Assembly (NCBI RefSeq): GCF_000961795.1
Contig: NZ_LADU01000087.1
Coordinates: forward strand, 1-64,000
Length of the DNA stretch: 64,000 nucleotides
Reading direction: 5' to 3'
From: Hyphomonas sp. BRH_c22
GTDB lineage: Bacteria; Pseudomonadota; Alphaproteobacteria; Caulobacterales; Hyphomonadaceae
Positions 26,719 through 36,154 of this stretch are shown here, piece after piece. The translations under genes were made by a program, and so were the position numbers. The notes under the pieces are model-generated. The model saw only the letters and a program-made list of their open reading frames with translations, ran no database searches and had not been told where the DNA came from. How positions within the stretch are numbered: position 1 is the stretch's first letter; each line of letters begins with the position of its first letter.

Positions 26719-27885
26719 TTAAAAGTCGGCCTGAAGGCGCAGGGTAAAGCCGGTGACGGTCTCGCCGGCCTGTCCGGCAAGCACGGCAGCGGCAAAGGCG
26801 GGGGCGAGGCCCGAGGCTGAAGCGCCAAGTTCGCCTTCTGACCGGAACAGGCTGAGACCGGCGCGCGTCTGGGAGGTCGGGTACCAGGACAGGCCGATCA
26901 GCGCGGTGTCCAGCGACCCGCCGTCGATACCGGGCTCATTCAGGTCGAGCGTGTCGAACGCGGCGGATACGCAGAGGGCGCCATTGCCGCCTTCGGTGAT
27001 GGGGCGGTTGACCACCGGGCGATCGAACCTGCCGTCCCTGTAGGTGCGGTGGCCGCCGAAGACATAGCCTGCTTCGAGCTTACCGCCCCCGAAGCGCGCG
27101 CGGCCACCGGCTGCAAGGTCGGACGAGAGGACGGCATATTCCGAGCTGGCCCAGAGCGGGCCGCGCAGGATGGCGCCCTCGATGCCGAGCAGCATATCGG
27201 ACTGTCCGACTGATCCGGTCGAGATAATGCGGCCGGGGATGTGGGCGAACGGCCGCTGGCGATAGCGCAGGCTGGGCTGGTCATCACCCTTCTCACGATA
27301 GCGGACGGATGTGCCGAGATGGACGGTCATGTCCGCGGAATGGACCGGCGTGAACGTGCCGCGCGCGGCAAGGGCGATGCTTTCCTGCGTGGGCGTGTCA
27401 TTCAGACTGCCGCCGAAAGCGCCTGCCATAAAGGTCCAGTTCCGGCCCTTGGTGGACGCGGCCACGCCGACACGGCGGTCGAGTTCGAAGGCGTCCGTGA
27501 ATGCGGCGCGTTCCGCGAACGTGGTGAAGAGGCCGGACACCTGCTCTTCCAGCGCGTTGGGCGTTTTGAACTGGCCGGCGCGGATCGTCCATCCGGATCC
27601 GGGCAGGGCGACAGCGATATAGGCATCGGTCGCGGAGATATCGCCGCTCTCGCTCGTTTCCATCTCGATCTTGAAGTCGATGCGCTCTCCCTTTCCGGAA
27701 AGGGAGAGGCGGGCGGTTCGCAATTCGGCTTGATCGACCTGGAACGCGGCCTTGTCGGCTTCGGCCTGCGCGTAGTCGTAGAGGACACGGCCTGAAAGCT
27801 TGAGGTCGATGGAATCGTCCGCTGCTGCAGAAAAGCTTGCCAGTGCGATACTGGATGCCGCGGTCAGAAAGCGGAGATAATTCAT
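26719..27885 (-). CDS. OprP/OprO-like outer membrane porin
   Basis: A 388-residue beta-barrel protein with a signal peptide ending SFSAAAD. The family pattern of phosphate-selective porins O and P is seen in DLKLSGRVLYDYAQAEADK, LRTARLSLSGKGERIDFKIEME and WTIRAGQFKTPNALEEQVSGLFTTFAERAAF, as well as in the final barrel strand TGFTLRLQADF with a terminal Phe. In the family the pore often carries phosphate or polyphosphate, but here the ion cannot be fixed. A 5' AT-rich stretch (27900-27970) probably holds its promoter. Confidence 0.82.
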   Translation of the reverse strand: MNYLRFLTAASSIALASFSAAADDSIDLKLSGRVLYDYAQAEADKAAFQVDQAELRTARLSLSGKGERIDFKIEMETSESGDISATDAYIAVALPGSGWTIRAGQFKTPNALEEQVSGLFTTFAERAAFTDAFELDRRVGVAASTKGRNWTFMAGAFGGSLNDTPTQESIALAARGTFTPVHSADMTVHLGTSVRYREKGDDQPSLRYRQRPFAHIPGRIISTGSVGQSDMLLGIEGAILRGPLWASSEYAVLSSDLAAGGRARFGGGKLEAGYVFGGHRTYRDGRFDRPVVNRPITEGGNGALCVSAAFDTLDLNEPGIDGGSLDTALIGLSWYPTSQTRAGLSLFRSEGELGASASGLAPAFAAAVLAGQAGETVTGFTLRLQADF

Positions 27886-27984
27886 GCCCGTATAGTCACC
27901 CTCGGTTTTCCGGGGCGTCTAATCGTATTTCACAAATAAGTCACATTAATTACGTCATTATGTAACTTTAAGGGCTGACCAAGA

Positions 27985-28013
27985 AAAGCCCCGACCCAAA
28001 GGGCCGGGGCTTT
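27985..28013 (-). terminator. Rho-independent terminator downstream of the thiolase gene
   Basis: AAAGCCCCG (27985-27993) pairs with CGGGGCTTT (28005-28013). On the minus strand the stem is followed by TTCTT. It lies 36 bases past the thiolase stop. The plus-strand side, TTTCTTTTG, would also terminate read-through. Confidence 0.82.
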
Positions 28014-28048
28014 CTTTTGTCATTGCCCAGCCGGGCCGAAAGGGCAGC

Positions 28049-29257
28049 CTAGCTGTAGATTTCGAACAGGCCTGCAGCGCCCATGCCGCCACCGATACAC
28101 ATGGTGACAACACCCCACTTGGCACCCCGGCGACGTCCTTCGAGCAGGATCGAGCCGGTGCAGCGTGCGCCGGTCATGCCGAACGGGTGGCCGATCGAGA
28201 TCGAGCCGCCATTGACGTTGTATTTTTCAGGATCGATGCCGAGGCGGTCGCGGCTGTAGAGGCACTGCGACGCGAAGGCTTCGTTGAGTTCCCAGAGGTC
28301 GATATCGTCAACCGTGAGGCCGTGGCGTTCGAGCAGGCGCGGCACGGCGAAGACGGGGCCGATGCCCATTTCGTCAGGATCGCAACCTGCGACGTTGAAA
28401 CCGGCGAACCGGCCGAGCGGCTCGATGCCGCGCTTTGCGGCTTCCTTGGCTTCCATGACGACCACGGCAGCGGCGCCATCGGACAGCTGGGACGCATTGC
28501 CCGCGGTGACGTATTTGCCTTCCTTGACGACCATGCCGCCGGAGAAGACAGGCTTCAGGCCCGCAAGGGTTTCATAGGTCGTACCGGGACGGTTGCACTC
28601 GTCCTTGTCGACGATGACGTCCTGATAGGTTTCTTCGCCGGTCTCCTTGTTGAATAGCTTCATGCGGGTCTTCATCGGCGCGATTTCCTCGGCCATGTAG
28701 CCCTTCTTCTGGAACTCGGCCGTGCGGCGCTGGCTCTCTGCGGAGTAACGGTCCTGGTCTTCGCGCGACACACCGTAGCGGTCTGCAACGATCTCGGCCG
28801 TTTCGATCATGCTCATCCAGATGGCTGGCCATGTCTTCATCAGCTCTTCTTCGGTGTAGCGGTACAGGTTCATGTGGCCCGAGCGCGACACCAGCGAGAG
28901 GCTTTCCACGCCGCCGCCTACAGTGACAGATGCGCCTTCATTGATGATCGTGTGCGAGGCGTTGGCGATGGCCTGGAGGCCTGACGAGCAAAAGCGGTTG
29001 ATGGTCGCGCCTGATGTGGAGGACGGGCAGCCGGCCCAGAGGGCGGCGTTGCGGGCGACGTTGTGACCGGTTGCGCCTTCAGGCTGGGCGGTGCCGAGGA
29101 ACACGTCCTCGACCGCAGCGCCTTCGACGCCGGCACGCTCAAGCGCGCTCTTGATGGCGTGGCCGGCCATCGTGATGCCGTGGGTGTCGTTGAGTGAGCC
29201 ACGGCCGGTTTTGGCCATGCCCGTGCGGGCGGTGGAAACGATGACTGCTTCACGCAT
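28049..29257 (-). CDS. Acetyl-CoA C-acyltransferase (thiolase)
   Basis: A 402-residue thiolase that cleaves 3-oxoacyl-CoA in beta-oxidation or condenses acetyl-CoA units. The start at 29257 follows GGAGTATCC. The nucleophile Cys sits in [12 protein letters not shown]. The other catalytic motifs are NEAFASQ, the His in [17 protein letters not shown] and the second Cys in [12 protein letters not shown]. The length and motif set are those of a complete enzyme. It probably works with the acyl-CoA dehydrogenase and crotonase encoded a few kilobases away. The exact chain-length preference cannot be read from sequence. Confidence 0.92.
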   Translation of the reverse strand: MREAVIVSTARTGMAKTGRGSLNDTHGITMAGHAIKSALERAGVEGAAVEDVFLGTAQPEGATGHNVARNAALWAGCPSSTSGATINRFCSSGLQAIANASHTIINEGASVTVGGGVESLSLVSRSGHMNLYRYTEEELMKTWPAIWMSMIETAEIVADRYGVSREDQDRYSAESQRRTAEFQKKGYMAEEIAPMKTRMKLFNKETGEETYQDVIVDKDECNRPGTTYETLAGLKPVFSGGMVVKEGKYVTAGNASQLSDGAAAVVVMEAKEAAKRGIEPLGRFAGFNVAGCDPDEMGIGPVFAVPRLLERHGLTVDDIDLWELNEAFASQCLYSRDRLGIDPEKYNVNGGSISIGHPFGMTGARCTGSILLEGRRRGAKWGVVTMCIGGGMGAAGLFEIYS

Positions 29258-29372
29258 ATGGATACTCCTCCAGAGTTTTTTGTAGAGCGTTTCGGATGTT
29301 GCGGCGCACACTAACGGGCTGGCGCGCATGGCGCCAGCCTTCCCTTAACGTCAAGGTCAGGAAATCGTCGTG

Positions 29373-30965
29373 TCAGGCAGGCGTTTTCGCCTTGGGCGCA
29401 CTGGCCCGGACAGATTCATCGACATAGCTCTCGAACTTGGCAAAATTTGCCACGAACATGTCGGCAAGTTTGGCGGCCTGTTTGTCATAGGCGACCGGGT
29501 CTGCCCAGGTTGAGCGCGGATCGAGAATTTTGCTGTCCACGCCGGGAACGGCAGTCGGGACCATGAACCCGAAGGTTTCATCCTTGCGGAAGGCCGCCTT
29601 GTTGAGCGAGCCGTCGAGCGCGGCATTCAAGAGGGCCCGCGTGGCCTTGATCGGCATGCGGTTGCCCTGGCCGTAGGGGCCGCCGGTCCAGCCAGTCGAG
29701 ACCAGCCAGCAATCGACGTCATACTTGCCGATCAGGTCGCGCAGAAGATTTCCGTATTCGGACGGATGGCGCGGCATGAACGGGCCACCGAAGCAGGTGG
29801 AGAAGGTAGCGGTCGGCTCGGTCACGCCCTTTTCGGTACCCGCGACTTTTGCCGTGTAACCCGACAGGAAGTGGTACATGGCCTGCGCCGGCGTCAGCTT
29901 GGCAATCGGCGGCATCACGCCGAAGGCATCGGCGGTCAGCATGATCAGGTTTTTCGGCTGGCCGCAGCGGCCGGATTCCGAAGCGTTCGGGATCGACGAG
30001 ATCGGATAGGCGCCGCGCGAGTTTTCAGCGAGCGAGCCATCGTCAAGATCAAGTTCGCGGGTGACAGGATCCATCACCACGTTCTCGAGCACGGTGCCCC
30101 ACATTTTCGAGGTTGCGTAGATCTCGGGCTCGGCGTCGGCCGAGAGCTTGATCATCTTGGCGTAGCAGCCGCCTTCGAAGTTGAAGAGGCCGTTTTCCGA
30201 CCAGCCATGCTCGTCATCGCCGATGAGGATGCGGCTGGCGTCGGCAGAGAGTGTCGTCTTGCCAGTGCCCGACAGGCCGAAGAAGATCGCCGCGTCATCC
30301 TTGTCGGATGTGTTCACCGAACAATGCATCGGCATGACGCCCTGGGTCGGCAGGTAATAGTTGAGTGCGGTGAAGACCGATTTCTTGGTTTCGCCCGCAT
30401 AGGACGTTCCGCCGATGAGCACCATGCGCCGGTCGAAGTTCACGGCGATGACCGTTTCCGAGCGTGTGCCATGGCGCGCCGGATCAGCGCGGAAGGTCGG
30501 GCAGTTGATGATCGTGAATTCCGATTTGAAGCCATTGTATTCGGCATCGGTCGGCACGCGCAGGAGATGGCGGATGAACAGGGAGTGCCAGGCGAGCTCG
30601 GTGACCACGGTGACCGGCAGGCGGTGGTCAAGGTCTGCACCGCCGAAGAGTTCCTGGACGAACACATCCTTGCCGGCGAGGTGGGATGCAAAGTCGGCCA
30701 GCAGCGCATCGAAATGTTCCGGCGTCATCGCGGCGTTATTGTCCCACCAGACGGTGTTTTCCGTGGTCGCATCGCGTACCGTGAACTTGTCCTTAGCGGA
30801 CCGTCCTGTGTGCTGGCCGGTTTCCACGACGAGCGCGCCGCCATTCGCCACACGGGCTTCCCCGGCAGCAACAGACGTTTCATACAGGCGCGGTTCCTTC
30901 CAGTTCTTGCGGATGGACTTCGGTTTGATGCCCAGCTCGGCAAGAATGGCTACGTTGTCGCTCAT
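29373..30965 (-). CDS. pckA: Phosphoenolpyruvate carboxykinase (ATP)
   Basis: A 530-residue ATP-dependent PEP carboxykinase, which turns oxaloacetate and ATP into PEP and CO2 for gluconeogenesis. The start at 30965 (MSDNVAIL) follows GAGGAAACC. It shows [20 protein letters not shown], the oxaloacetate/metal region ([20 protein letters not shown]), the P-loop [15 protein letters not shown] and the [11 protein letters not shown] loop. Length and motifs fit the ATP class, not the GTP class. In alphaproteobacteria pckA is often next to chvI/chvG; no two-component gene is seen on this side. Confidence 0.95.
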   Translation of the reverse strand: MSDNVAILAELGIKPKSIRKNWKEPRLYETSVAAGEARVANGGALVVETGQHTGRSAKDKFTVRDATTENTVWWDNNAAMTPEHFDALLADFASHLAGKDVFVQELFGGADLDHRLPVTVVTELAWHSLFIRHLLRVPTDAEYNGFKSEFTIINCPTFRADPARHGTRSETVIAVNFDRRMVLIGGTSYAGETKKSVFTALNYYLPTQGVMPMHCSVNTSDKDDAAIFFGLSGTGKTTLSADASRILIGDDEHGWSENGLFNFEGGCYAKMIKLSADAEPEIYATSKMWGTVLENVVMDPVTRELDLDDGSLAENSRGAYPISSIPNASESGRCGQPKNLIMLTADAFGVMPPIAKLTPAQAMYHFLSGYTAKVAGTEKGVTEPTATFSTCFGGPFMPRHPSEYGNLLRDLIGKYDVDCWLVSTGWTGGPYGQGNRMPIKATRALLNAALDGSLNKAAFRKDETFGFMVPTAVPGVDSKILDPRSTWADPVAYDKQAAKLADMFVANFAKFESYVDESVRASAPKAKTPA

Positions 30966-31157
30966 GGTTTCCTCGGAATCTTGTTCTTGAACCTGGTGAA
31001 TTCGATCGGGCCAATTAATGGCACACGTCATCGATTTGCAACAATCATGCCCCTGTATTGCAGCAAGTTAAAGCCGATCGGCTGCATCCTGATGGCTGAC
31101 ACCGGTTACCATGCTTGATCGGCCAGGGGGCAGTCTTCGATTTTTCGCCAGATGAGT

Positions 31158-31775
31158 TCAATTTTGAGAATCATCGCCGCGAAGGCGGTCGATGATGCCG
31201 TCGCGCCAGCTTTCAGGCAGGAGGTAGACCACCCAGGCGGCGGCTTCGTAATGGGTGCGCTTCCAGATATCCACCGGATTGAGGCTGGCCTTCGCGCAGG
31301 CCGAACGGGCCCTGGGGCCGCCCTTGGAGACCGTCTGGTAGATCGACTTTGCGCGCAGGAGGTGCATGCAGTTGGATACGAAGACCAGCTGGTCCGCGCC
31401 AGCGAGACCCGGCTGCCCGGCCAGGGTCTGCAGGCCCGAGATCGTGTCGCGGGAGGAAACATCGGCTGATATCCGTGCGCCATAGCCCGAACGGCGGATG
31501 GCGGCGAGCGCCATGTCCTGGCTGCCGACAATGCCTTCCTGCGGGCGATGGCCGCCGACCATGACCAGGCGGTCGACCTTGCCGGCCTCGAGCAGGGCGA
31601 TACCCTTGTCGATGCGCGCATCGGCTTCACGGGCGGAATCGGAATAGAAGACCACGCCCGCGCCATGGGTGATCTGTCCCGTCTGATCGACGAGGCGCGT
31701 CAGGCCGAAAAAGGCGAGGGTTGCAATCAGGTCTGCAACCAGTAGCCGCACCAACAGGATCCGCAATTGTCTCAT
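31158..31775 (-). CDS. YdcF/SanA-type DUF218 protein
   Basis: A 205-residue protein with one N-terminal membrane anchor (VRLLVADLIATLAFFGLTRLV). The DUF218 domain follows: HGAGVVFYSDSAREADARIDKGIALLEAGKVDRLVMVGG, then SRDTISGLQTLA and QLVFVSNCMHLLRAKSIYQ. Members such as SanA and ElyC act in envelope integrity or peptidoglycan/lipid carrier metabolism. The terminal segment after residue 150 is of lower complexity. A NUDIX gene sits 19 bases upstream on the same strand. Confidence 0.82.
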   Translation of the reverse strand: MRQLRILLVRLLVADLIATLAFFGLTRLVDQTGQITHGAGVVFYSDSAREADARIDKGIALLEAGKVDRLVMVGGHRPQEGIVGSQDMALAAIRRSGYGARISADVSSRDTISGLQTLAGQPGLAGADQLVFVSNCMHLLRAKSIYQTVSKGGPRARSACAKASLNPVDIWKRTHYEAAAWVVYLLPESWRDGIIDRLRGDDSQN

Positions 31776-31794
31776 GCCTGCTTATTAGCAGAAT

Positions 31795-32241
31795 TCAGGT
31801 CGTGGGCGAGGCCGCGGATGCGGTTTCGAGGCTCGCAAGCAGCGCATGGGTGGGCGTGGTCAGGCGGGGAGGGAGGGCGTCGAGGGCATACCAGCCGAAA
31901 CCTCCATGTTTTTCAGGCTCCATCAGGCAGGGTGTGCCGGAAACGACGCGGGCGAAAAAAATCGGAGACACCCAGTGACGCCCGTCGCCCTGATCTAGAA
32001 TTTCCGCCATGCAGGCAAGGCCTGTCACCTCGATATGGATTCCGAGCTCTTCGGCGATTTCGCGATGTGCCGCTTCGCGAGCCGGTTCCCCGAAATCGAT
32101 CTTGCCGCCGGGCAATCCCCATGCGCCCGCTTCCGGCTCTGTCAGGCGCTGGATCAGGAGCAGGCGCCCCGACGGATCGAAAATGGCCGCGCCGCAGCCG
32201 ACCTCGGGATAGGCGATCCTGGAGGCAGACAGTCCAGCCAT
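31795..32241 (-). CDS. NUDIX hydrolase
   Basis: A 148-residue hydrolase with a complete Nudix box, GGKIDFGEPAREAAHREIAEELGI (G-x5-E-x7-REx2EExG), preceded by CGAAIFDPSGRLLLIQRLTEPEAGAWGLP. Nudix enzymes hydrolyse nucleoside diphosphates linked to another moiety. The small size is typical of MutT-like or ADP-ribose-type members. It lies 4 bases after the stop of the dehalogenase gene on the same strand, so the dehalogenase, NUDIX and YdcF genes probably form one operon. Confidence 0.9.
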   Translation of the reverse strand: MAGLSASRIAYPEVGCGAAIFDPSGRLLLIQRLTEPEAGAWGLPGGKIDFGEPAREAAHREIAEELGIHIEVTGLACMAEILDQGDGRHWVSPIFFARVVSGTPCLMEPEKHGGFGWYALDALPPRLTTPTHALLASLETASAASPTT

Positions 32242-32245
32242 CGTG

Positions 32246-33148
32246 TCAGAGCTCCCCGAATGATTTCAGCGCCGAGAGGGCGACCGGCTCGCCCCATTCC
32301 TGAACAAAGTGTCCGGCGTCAGCGAGGACCATGGGTTCGGGACAGCCGCGGATCGTCTTGCGCAGCTTCTCCATCTGCGCGGGGCCGAGAACGGGGTCTT
32401 GTGCGCCAACGGCCATGAAGCTGTCGCCCTTCCAGTCATTTGCCCACCAGGCAGCCGCGCGCCGCGAGATATCGACGCCTTCCATGCCCGGACTGACCAT
32501 CACCAGTTCGGGAAACATGCGCACGCCGGCCTTGTAGGTCGCATCCGGGAAAGGGGCGGCATAGGCGGCCGCTTCGGCGTCGGTGAGGATGGGCGTGCCG
32601 CGCTTCATCAGGGCGGCAATGTCCATGTCGGGCTGCGTGCGGTTATAGGCTTTCCACTGGTCAAACCCGGCGCCAGGCGATGTGCCCGTGGCGAGGGTTG
32701 TATTCATCACGATCAGGCGCTCGAACGTGTCGGGCATGTCCATCGGGATGGTGAGGCCAATCAGGCCGCCCCAGTCCTGGCAGACCAGGGTCACGGTTTT
32801 CAGGTCGAGGCGCTTGATCAGTTCGACCATCATGTTGCGGTGAAAACTGAACGAATAGACCTTGTCATCGACAGGCTTGTCCGACCGGCCAAAGCCGAGC
32901 CAGTCAGGCGCGACGACGCGCGCGCCGCTGTCGAGGAAGACCGGGATCATCTTGCGGTAGAGATAGCTCCATGTCGGCTGTCCATGCAGGCAGAGATAGG
33001 TGCGAACGGCATCCTGTGGGCCTTCATCGACATAATGGATCCGCAAGCCTTCATAGCCGCGCAGGTCGTCGACATAGTGCGGGGCATAGTCAAATCCCGG
33101 CAAATTGTCGAAGCGGGCATCCGGCGTGCGCTTGGCGTCGATCGGCAT
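32246..33148 (-). CDS. Haloalkane dehalogenase, HLD-I type
   Basis: A 300-residue alpha/beta hydrolase. The start at 33148 follows AGGACGCACC. Conserved positions are the oxyanion segment LCLHGQPTWSYLYRKM, the nucleophile elbow VCQDWGGLIG (Asp125 with the halide-binding Trp126), the cap-domain FDQWKAYN (Trp165, equivalent to DhlA Trp175), GAQDPVLG with the acid Asp and DAGHFVQEWGE with the base His. The cap Trp and the late acid are features of HLD-I (DhlA-like) enzymes. Such enzymes hydrolyse carbon-halogen bonds to alcohol and halide. The natural substrate in a marine-like bacterium is unknown. Confidence 0.9.
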   Translation of the reverse strand: MPIDAKRTPDARFDNLPGFDYAPHYVDDLRGYEGLRIHYVDEGPQDAVRTYLCLHGQPTWSYLYRKMIPVFLDSGARVVAPDWLGFGRSDKPVDDKVYSFSFHRNMMVELIKRLDLKTVTLVCQDWGGLIGLTIPMDMPDTFERLIVMNTTLATGTSPGAGFDQWKAYNRTQPDMDIAALMKRGTPILTDAEAAAYAAPFPDATYKAGVRMFPELVMVSPGMEGVDISRRAAAWWANDWKGDSFMAVGAQDPVLGPAQMEKLRKTIRGCPEPMVLADAGHFVQEWGEPVALSALKSFGEL

Positions 33149-33291
33149 GGTGCGTCCTCTTGTCAGCCTTTGGGAACACCATGCGGCAGGGCGCATTCAA
33201 TGCCAACAGTGCAAGTTTTGCGAAGGCGCCTGATCTTGCCCGGCCAATGTGATAGGAAGGCATGGAGCCATCCCGCAATCAGGAGATCATG

Positions 33292-33678
33292 ATGCCCTAC
33301 ACAATCAATCGAACCATTTCCGGCGCCAGTTTTGACGCCGTTGACCAGCGCACGCGGCAGGCACTGGCCGACAAGGGGTTCGGTGTGCTGACCGAGATCG
33401 ACGTGAAAGCGACGATGAAGAAGAAGCTCGATGCCGAAATGCCGTCTTATCGCATCCTGGGCGCCTGCAATCCGCAAATGGCCCATCAGGCGATCCAGAT
33501 CGAGCCGCGCGTCGGCGCCATGCTGCCCTGCAATGTCATCCTCAGGCAGGTCGACGACGCGGTTGAAGTCAGCGCGATTGATCCGGTGGCGTCCATGCAG
33601 GCGATCGAGAATGATGAACTTAAACGCGTTGCCGGCGAGGTGCGCGACATGCTCGCGGCTGCCATCGCAGCCATTTGA
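33292..33678 (+). CDS. DUF302 family protein
   Basis: A 128-residue protein with an AGGAG ribosome site 6 bases before 33292. It matches DUF302: YTINRTISGASFDAVDQRTRQALADKGFGVLTEIDVKATMKKKLDAEMPSYRILGACNP, then QAIQIEPRVGAMLPCNVILRQ. The family has two CxP-like positions, here GACNP and LPCNV. Function is unknown; members are often near redox or metal genes. It is followed after 14 bases by a VOC protein gene, which is probably cotranscribed. Confidence 0.9.
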   Translation: MPYTINRTISGASFDAVDQRTRQALADKGFGVLTEIDVKATMKKKLDAEMPSYRILGACNPQMAHQAIQIEPRVGAMLPCNVILRQVDDAVEVSAIDPVASMQAIENDELKRVAGEVRDMLAAAIAAI

Positions 33679-33692
33679 AATGGGAGACGGAC

Positions 33693-34088
33693 ATGGCAAG
33701 GGTTATAGGCCTCGGCGGGCTGTTTTTTCTGTGTAAGGACGTTGACGCGACGCGCGCATGGTATTCGCGCGTACTGGGGATCGCGATTGATGACTATGGC
33801 GGCAGCAGTTTCAGCCATGCGAGTGCGGCAGGCGTCTTCCCGAAAGGGGCCCAGACCATCTGGGCGCCGTTCAAGGGCGAGAGCGACTATTTCAAACCCT
33901 CGGCCAGCGACTTCATGATGAACCTGATGGTGGATAACATGCCGGGCATGCTGGCACGCATCAAGGCGGAGGGTGTCGAACTGGAAGGCGAGCCGATGAG
34001 CGAAAGCTATGGCCACTTTGCCTGGGTCATGGATCCGGATGGGCGCAAGGTCGAGTTGTGGCAGCCTGTCGAGCCTGCTGACGGATAA
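33693..34088 (+). CDS. VOC superfamily (glyoxalase/bleomycin-resistance) protein
   Basis: A 131-residue protein. The start at 33693 follows GGGAGACGG. It has paired beta-alpha-beta-beta-beta modules: GLFFLCKDVDATRAWYSRVLGI and, in the second half, NMPGMLARIKAEGVELEGEPMSESYGHFAWVMDPDGRKVELWQP. The last segment carries the usual metal-ligand Glu in VELWQP and a His in GHFAW. VOC enzymes act on many small molecules; no substrate can be named. Confidence 0.88.
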   Translation: MARVIGLGGLFFLCKDVDATRAWYSRVLGIAIDDYGGSSFSHASAAGVFPKGAQTIWAPFKGESDYFKPSASDFMMNLMVDNMPGMLARIKAEGVELEGEPMSESYGHFAWVMDPDGRKVELWQPVEPADG

Positions 34089-34092
34089 AAAA

Positions 34093-34119
34093 CGGCCGCC
34101 CCGGTTTCCCGTGACGGCC
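34093..34119 (-). terminator. Terminator of the small exported protein gene
   Basis: The imperfect GC-rich inverted repeat from CGGCCG (34093) to CGGCC (34119) is followed on the minus strand by TTTTTTATCC. It lies between the VOC gene and the convergent CC_3515-like gene. The stem contains mismatches, so the exact pairing is uncertain. Confidence 0.6.
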
Positions 34120-34151
34120 CGAGGAGAGACTCTTGAAGTCCGGAGAGCGAT

Positions 34152-34448
34152 CTAGCTCTTCGCGGAAGCCTTGCAGGCTTCGAGGTCGGCAGCGTCGAGT
34201 TCTGACTTGTCATTGCGCAGGGCAGTGATTTCGCCGACTTCCTTGGCGATTTTCTTGCAGATGCGGAGCGAGACAGTCTTGCGGTCAAGATCGCCGACGC
34301 AGGTGGTGCCTTCGCAGGTCCAGACAACGCTTTCCGCGATGACACGCTTTTCAGCGACTGGCTGGGCTGTTTCGAAAACGAATGTTCCAGCGAGGGCGGG
34401 TGCAGCAAACGCCAGGGCAGCGGCGCTGATGAGAGTAGAACGTAGCAT
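34152..34448 (-). CDS. Small exported protein, CC_3515 family
   Basis: A 98-residue protein with a signal peptide ending PALA-20. The mature part has CEGTTCVGDLDRKTVSLRICKKIAKEVGEITALRNDKSELDAADLEACKAS, with four cysteines probably forming two disulfides. The pattern matches the small periplasmic proteins called CC_3515 in Caulobacter. Function is unknown. Confidence 0.85.
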   Translation of the reverse strand: MLRSTLISAAALAFAAPALAGTFVFETAQPVAEKRVIAESVVWTCEGTTCVGDLDRKTVSLRICKKIAKEVGEITALRNDKSELDAADLEACKASAKS

Positions 34449-34698
34449 GGGAGGGTGCCTTTCGTTCGGGGTTTGTGATGAGCGTGCAACGCGGTGAATA
34501 AAGGGAAAGCGCCCCCTTCAGAACAATGACTATCAAACGCTGAATATTTGGTCAAGTGTTCAGAGGGTGCATTTCGCGTGATTTCCCGAAGGGAATCCCT
34601 ATGGCAACGCGGTTGCCCCTACGACACAAATTGCTCCCATCCCAGCGTAGGTTAAAGTGCCAGGCAGAACAGAGGCGCGCGCCTGGGAGAGAAACATC

Positions 34699-36039
34699 AT
34701 GGATTTCAATATTCCAAAAGATATTGCCGATTACCTGATCGTCCTTGATCAGTTCATCGAGGACAAGATCAAGCCCCTCGAGCAGCAGGACGACAATATC
34801 CGCTTCTTCGACCACCGCCGCGAATGGGCCCGAACCGATTTCGAGAACCAGGGCCTGCCGCGCAAGGAGTGGGAAGAGCTGCTGGGCAAGGCGAAGCGCC
34901 TGGCGGACGAAGCCGGGCATTTCCGCTTTGGCCTGCCGAAGGAGTATGGCGGCCAGAACGGGTCGAACCTCGCCATGGCGATCATCCGCGAGCATCTGGC
35001 GCGCAAGGGCCTCGGCCTGCACAATGACCTGCAGAACGAACATTCCATCGTGGCAAACTACCCGCAGATCCTGATGCTGCGTGACTTTGCCCGCGAGGAC
35101 CAGAAGCATCTCGCGACGGCGGCCCTGGAGGGCAAGTTCCGCGCGACGTTCGGACTGACCGAACCGAACCATGGCTCCGATGCCACGCACATGGAAACAC
35201 GGGCTGTGCGCCACAAGAAGGACGGCAAGGATGGCTGGCTCATCAATGGCGAGAAAATGTGGATCACGGGGATGCATCACGCCACCCACATGATGTGCTT
35301 TGCGCGCACAAGCGGCGAAGATGGCGATGCCCGCGGCATTACGTGCCTGCTGGTGCCGGCGGACGATCCGGGCATCGAAATTCTCGAATATATGTGGACA
35401 TTCAACATGCCCACCGATCATCCCCGCCTGACCATCAAGGATGTCTGGGTGCCCGACAGTGCCGTGTTCGGCCCGCCCGAAGGCGGCTTGGCGCTGGCCC
35501 AGCATTTCGTGCACGAGAACCGCATCCGCCAGGCGGCGAGCTCTGTCGGCGCGGCACTGTTCTGCATCGACGAGTCGATCGACTATGCAAACACCCGCGC
35601 GCCTTTCGGCAAGAAGCTGTCGACCAATCAGGCGATCCAGTTCCCCATCGTTGAACTCGCTTCGGAAGCAGAAATGCTCCGGCTGCTGATCTTCAAGACG
35701 GCCTGGGAAATGGACCAGATGTCGAAGCCCGAAGTGGCGATCAAGCTGTCAGACAAGGTGTCGATGTGCAATTACCGGGCAAACCGGCTCTGCTGCAATG
35801 CGGCCGACCGGGCAATGCAGATCCATGGCGGCATGGGCTATTCACGCCATACGCCGTTCGAGCACATCTATCGCCACCACCGTCGCTATCGCATCACCGA
35901 AGGCTCGGAAGAGATCCAGATGCGCAAGGTCGCCGGGCACATTTTCGGCTTCATGGGCGCGCAGAAGCACGGCCAGTCCACCGGCGAAAAAGATGCAAAA
36001 GGCAAGAGCACCGAACCGACGGATTTTGCCGTCCGGTAG
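34699..36039 (+). CDS. Acyl-CoA dehydrogenase
   Basis: A 446-residue FAD enzyme of beta-oxidation, started at 34699 after GGGAGAG. Features: FGLPKEYGGQNGSNLAMAI, the FAD-binding GLTEPNHGSDATHMETRAV, INGEKMWITGMHHATHMMCFART and, in the C-terminal domain, NAADRAMQIHGGMGYSRHTPFEHIYRHHRRYRITEGSEEIQMRKVAGHIFG. The tail after about residue 430 is short and charged. It oxidises an acyl-CoA to enoyl-CoA and would pass electrons to ETF. The substrate chain length is not evident. Confidence 0.92.
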   Translation: MDFNIPKDIADYLIVLDQFIEDKIKPLEQQDDNIRFFDHRREWARTDFENQGLPRKEWEELLGKAKRLADEAGHFRFGLPKEYGGQNGSNLAMAIIREHLARKGLGLHNDLQNEHSIVANYPQILMLRDFAREDQKHLATAALEGKFRATFGLTEPNHGSDATHMETRAVRHKKDGKDGWLINGEKMWITGMHHATHMMCFARTSGEDGDARGITCLLVPADDPGIEILEYMWTFNMPTDHPRLTIKDVWVPDSAVFGPPEGGLALAQHFVHENRIRQAASSVGAALFCIDESIDYANTRAPFGKKLSTNQAIQFPIVELASEAEMLRLLIFKTAWEMDQMSKPEVAIKLSDKVSMCNYRANRLCCNAADRAMQIHGGMGYSRHTPFEHIYRHHRRYRITEGSEEIQMRKVAGHIFGFMGAQKHGQSTGEKDAKGKSTEPTDFAVR

Positions 36040-36154
36040 GCGATGACTGACACATGATGGGAGGAAATCCGTGGCCCGGCGCAAGGGGTTAATTTCACGG
36101 TAACCTTCGTGGGGCCAGAATCGGTGTCAGATTCACCCCACTGGAGTTCCCGTC

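Noticed and set aside
29766..31118. Long plus-strand open frame over pckA
   Set aside because: It is antisense to a fully conserved pckA gene and its translation has the His/Arg/Gly-rich look of a GC-rich shadow frame.
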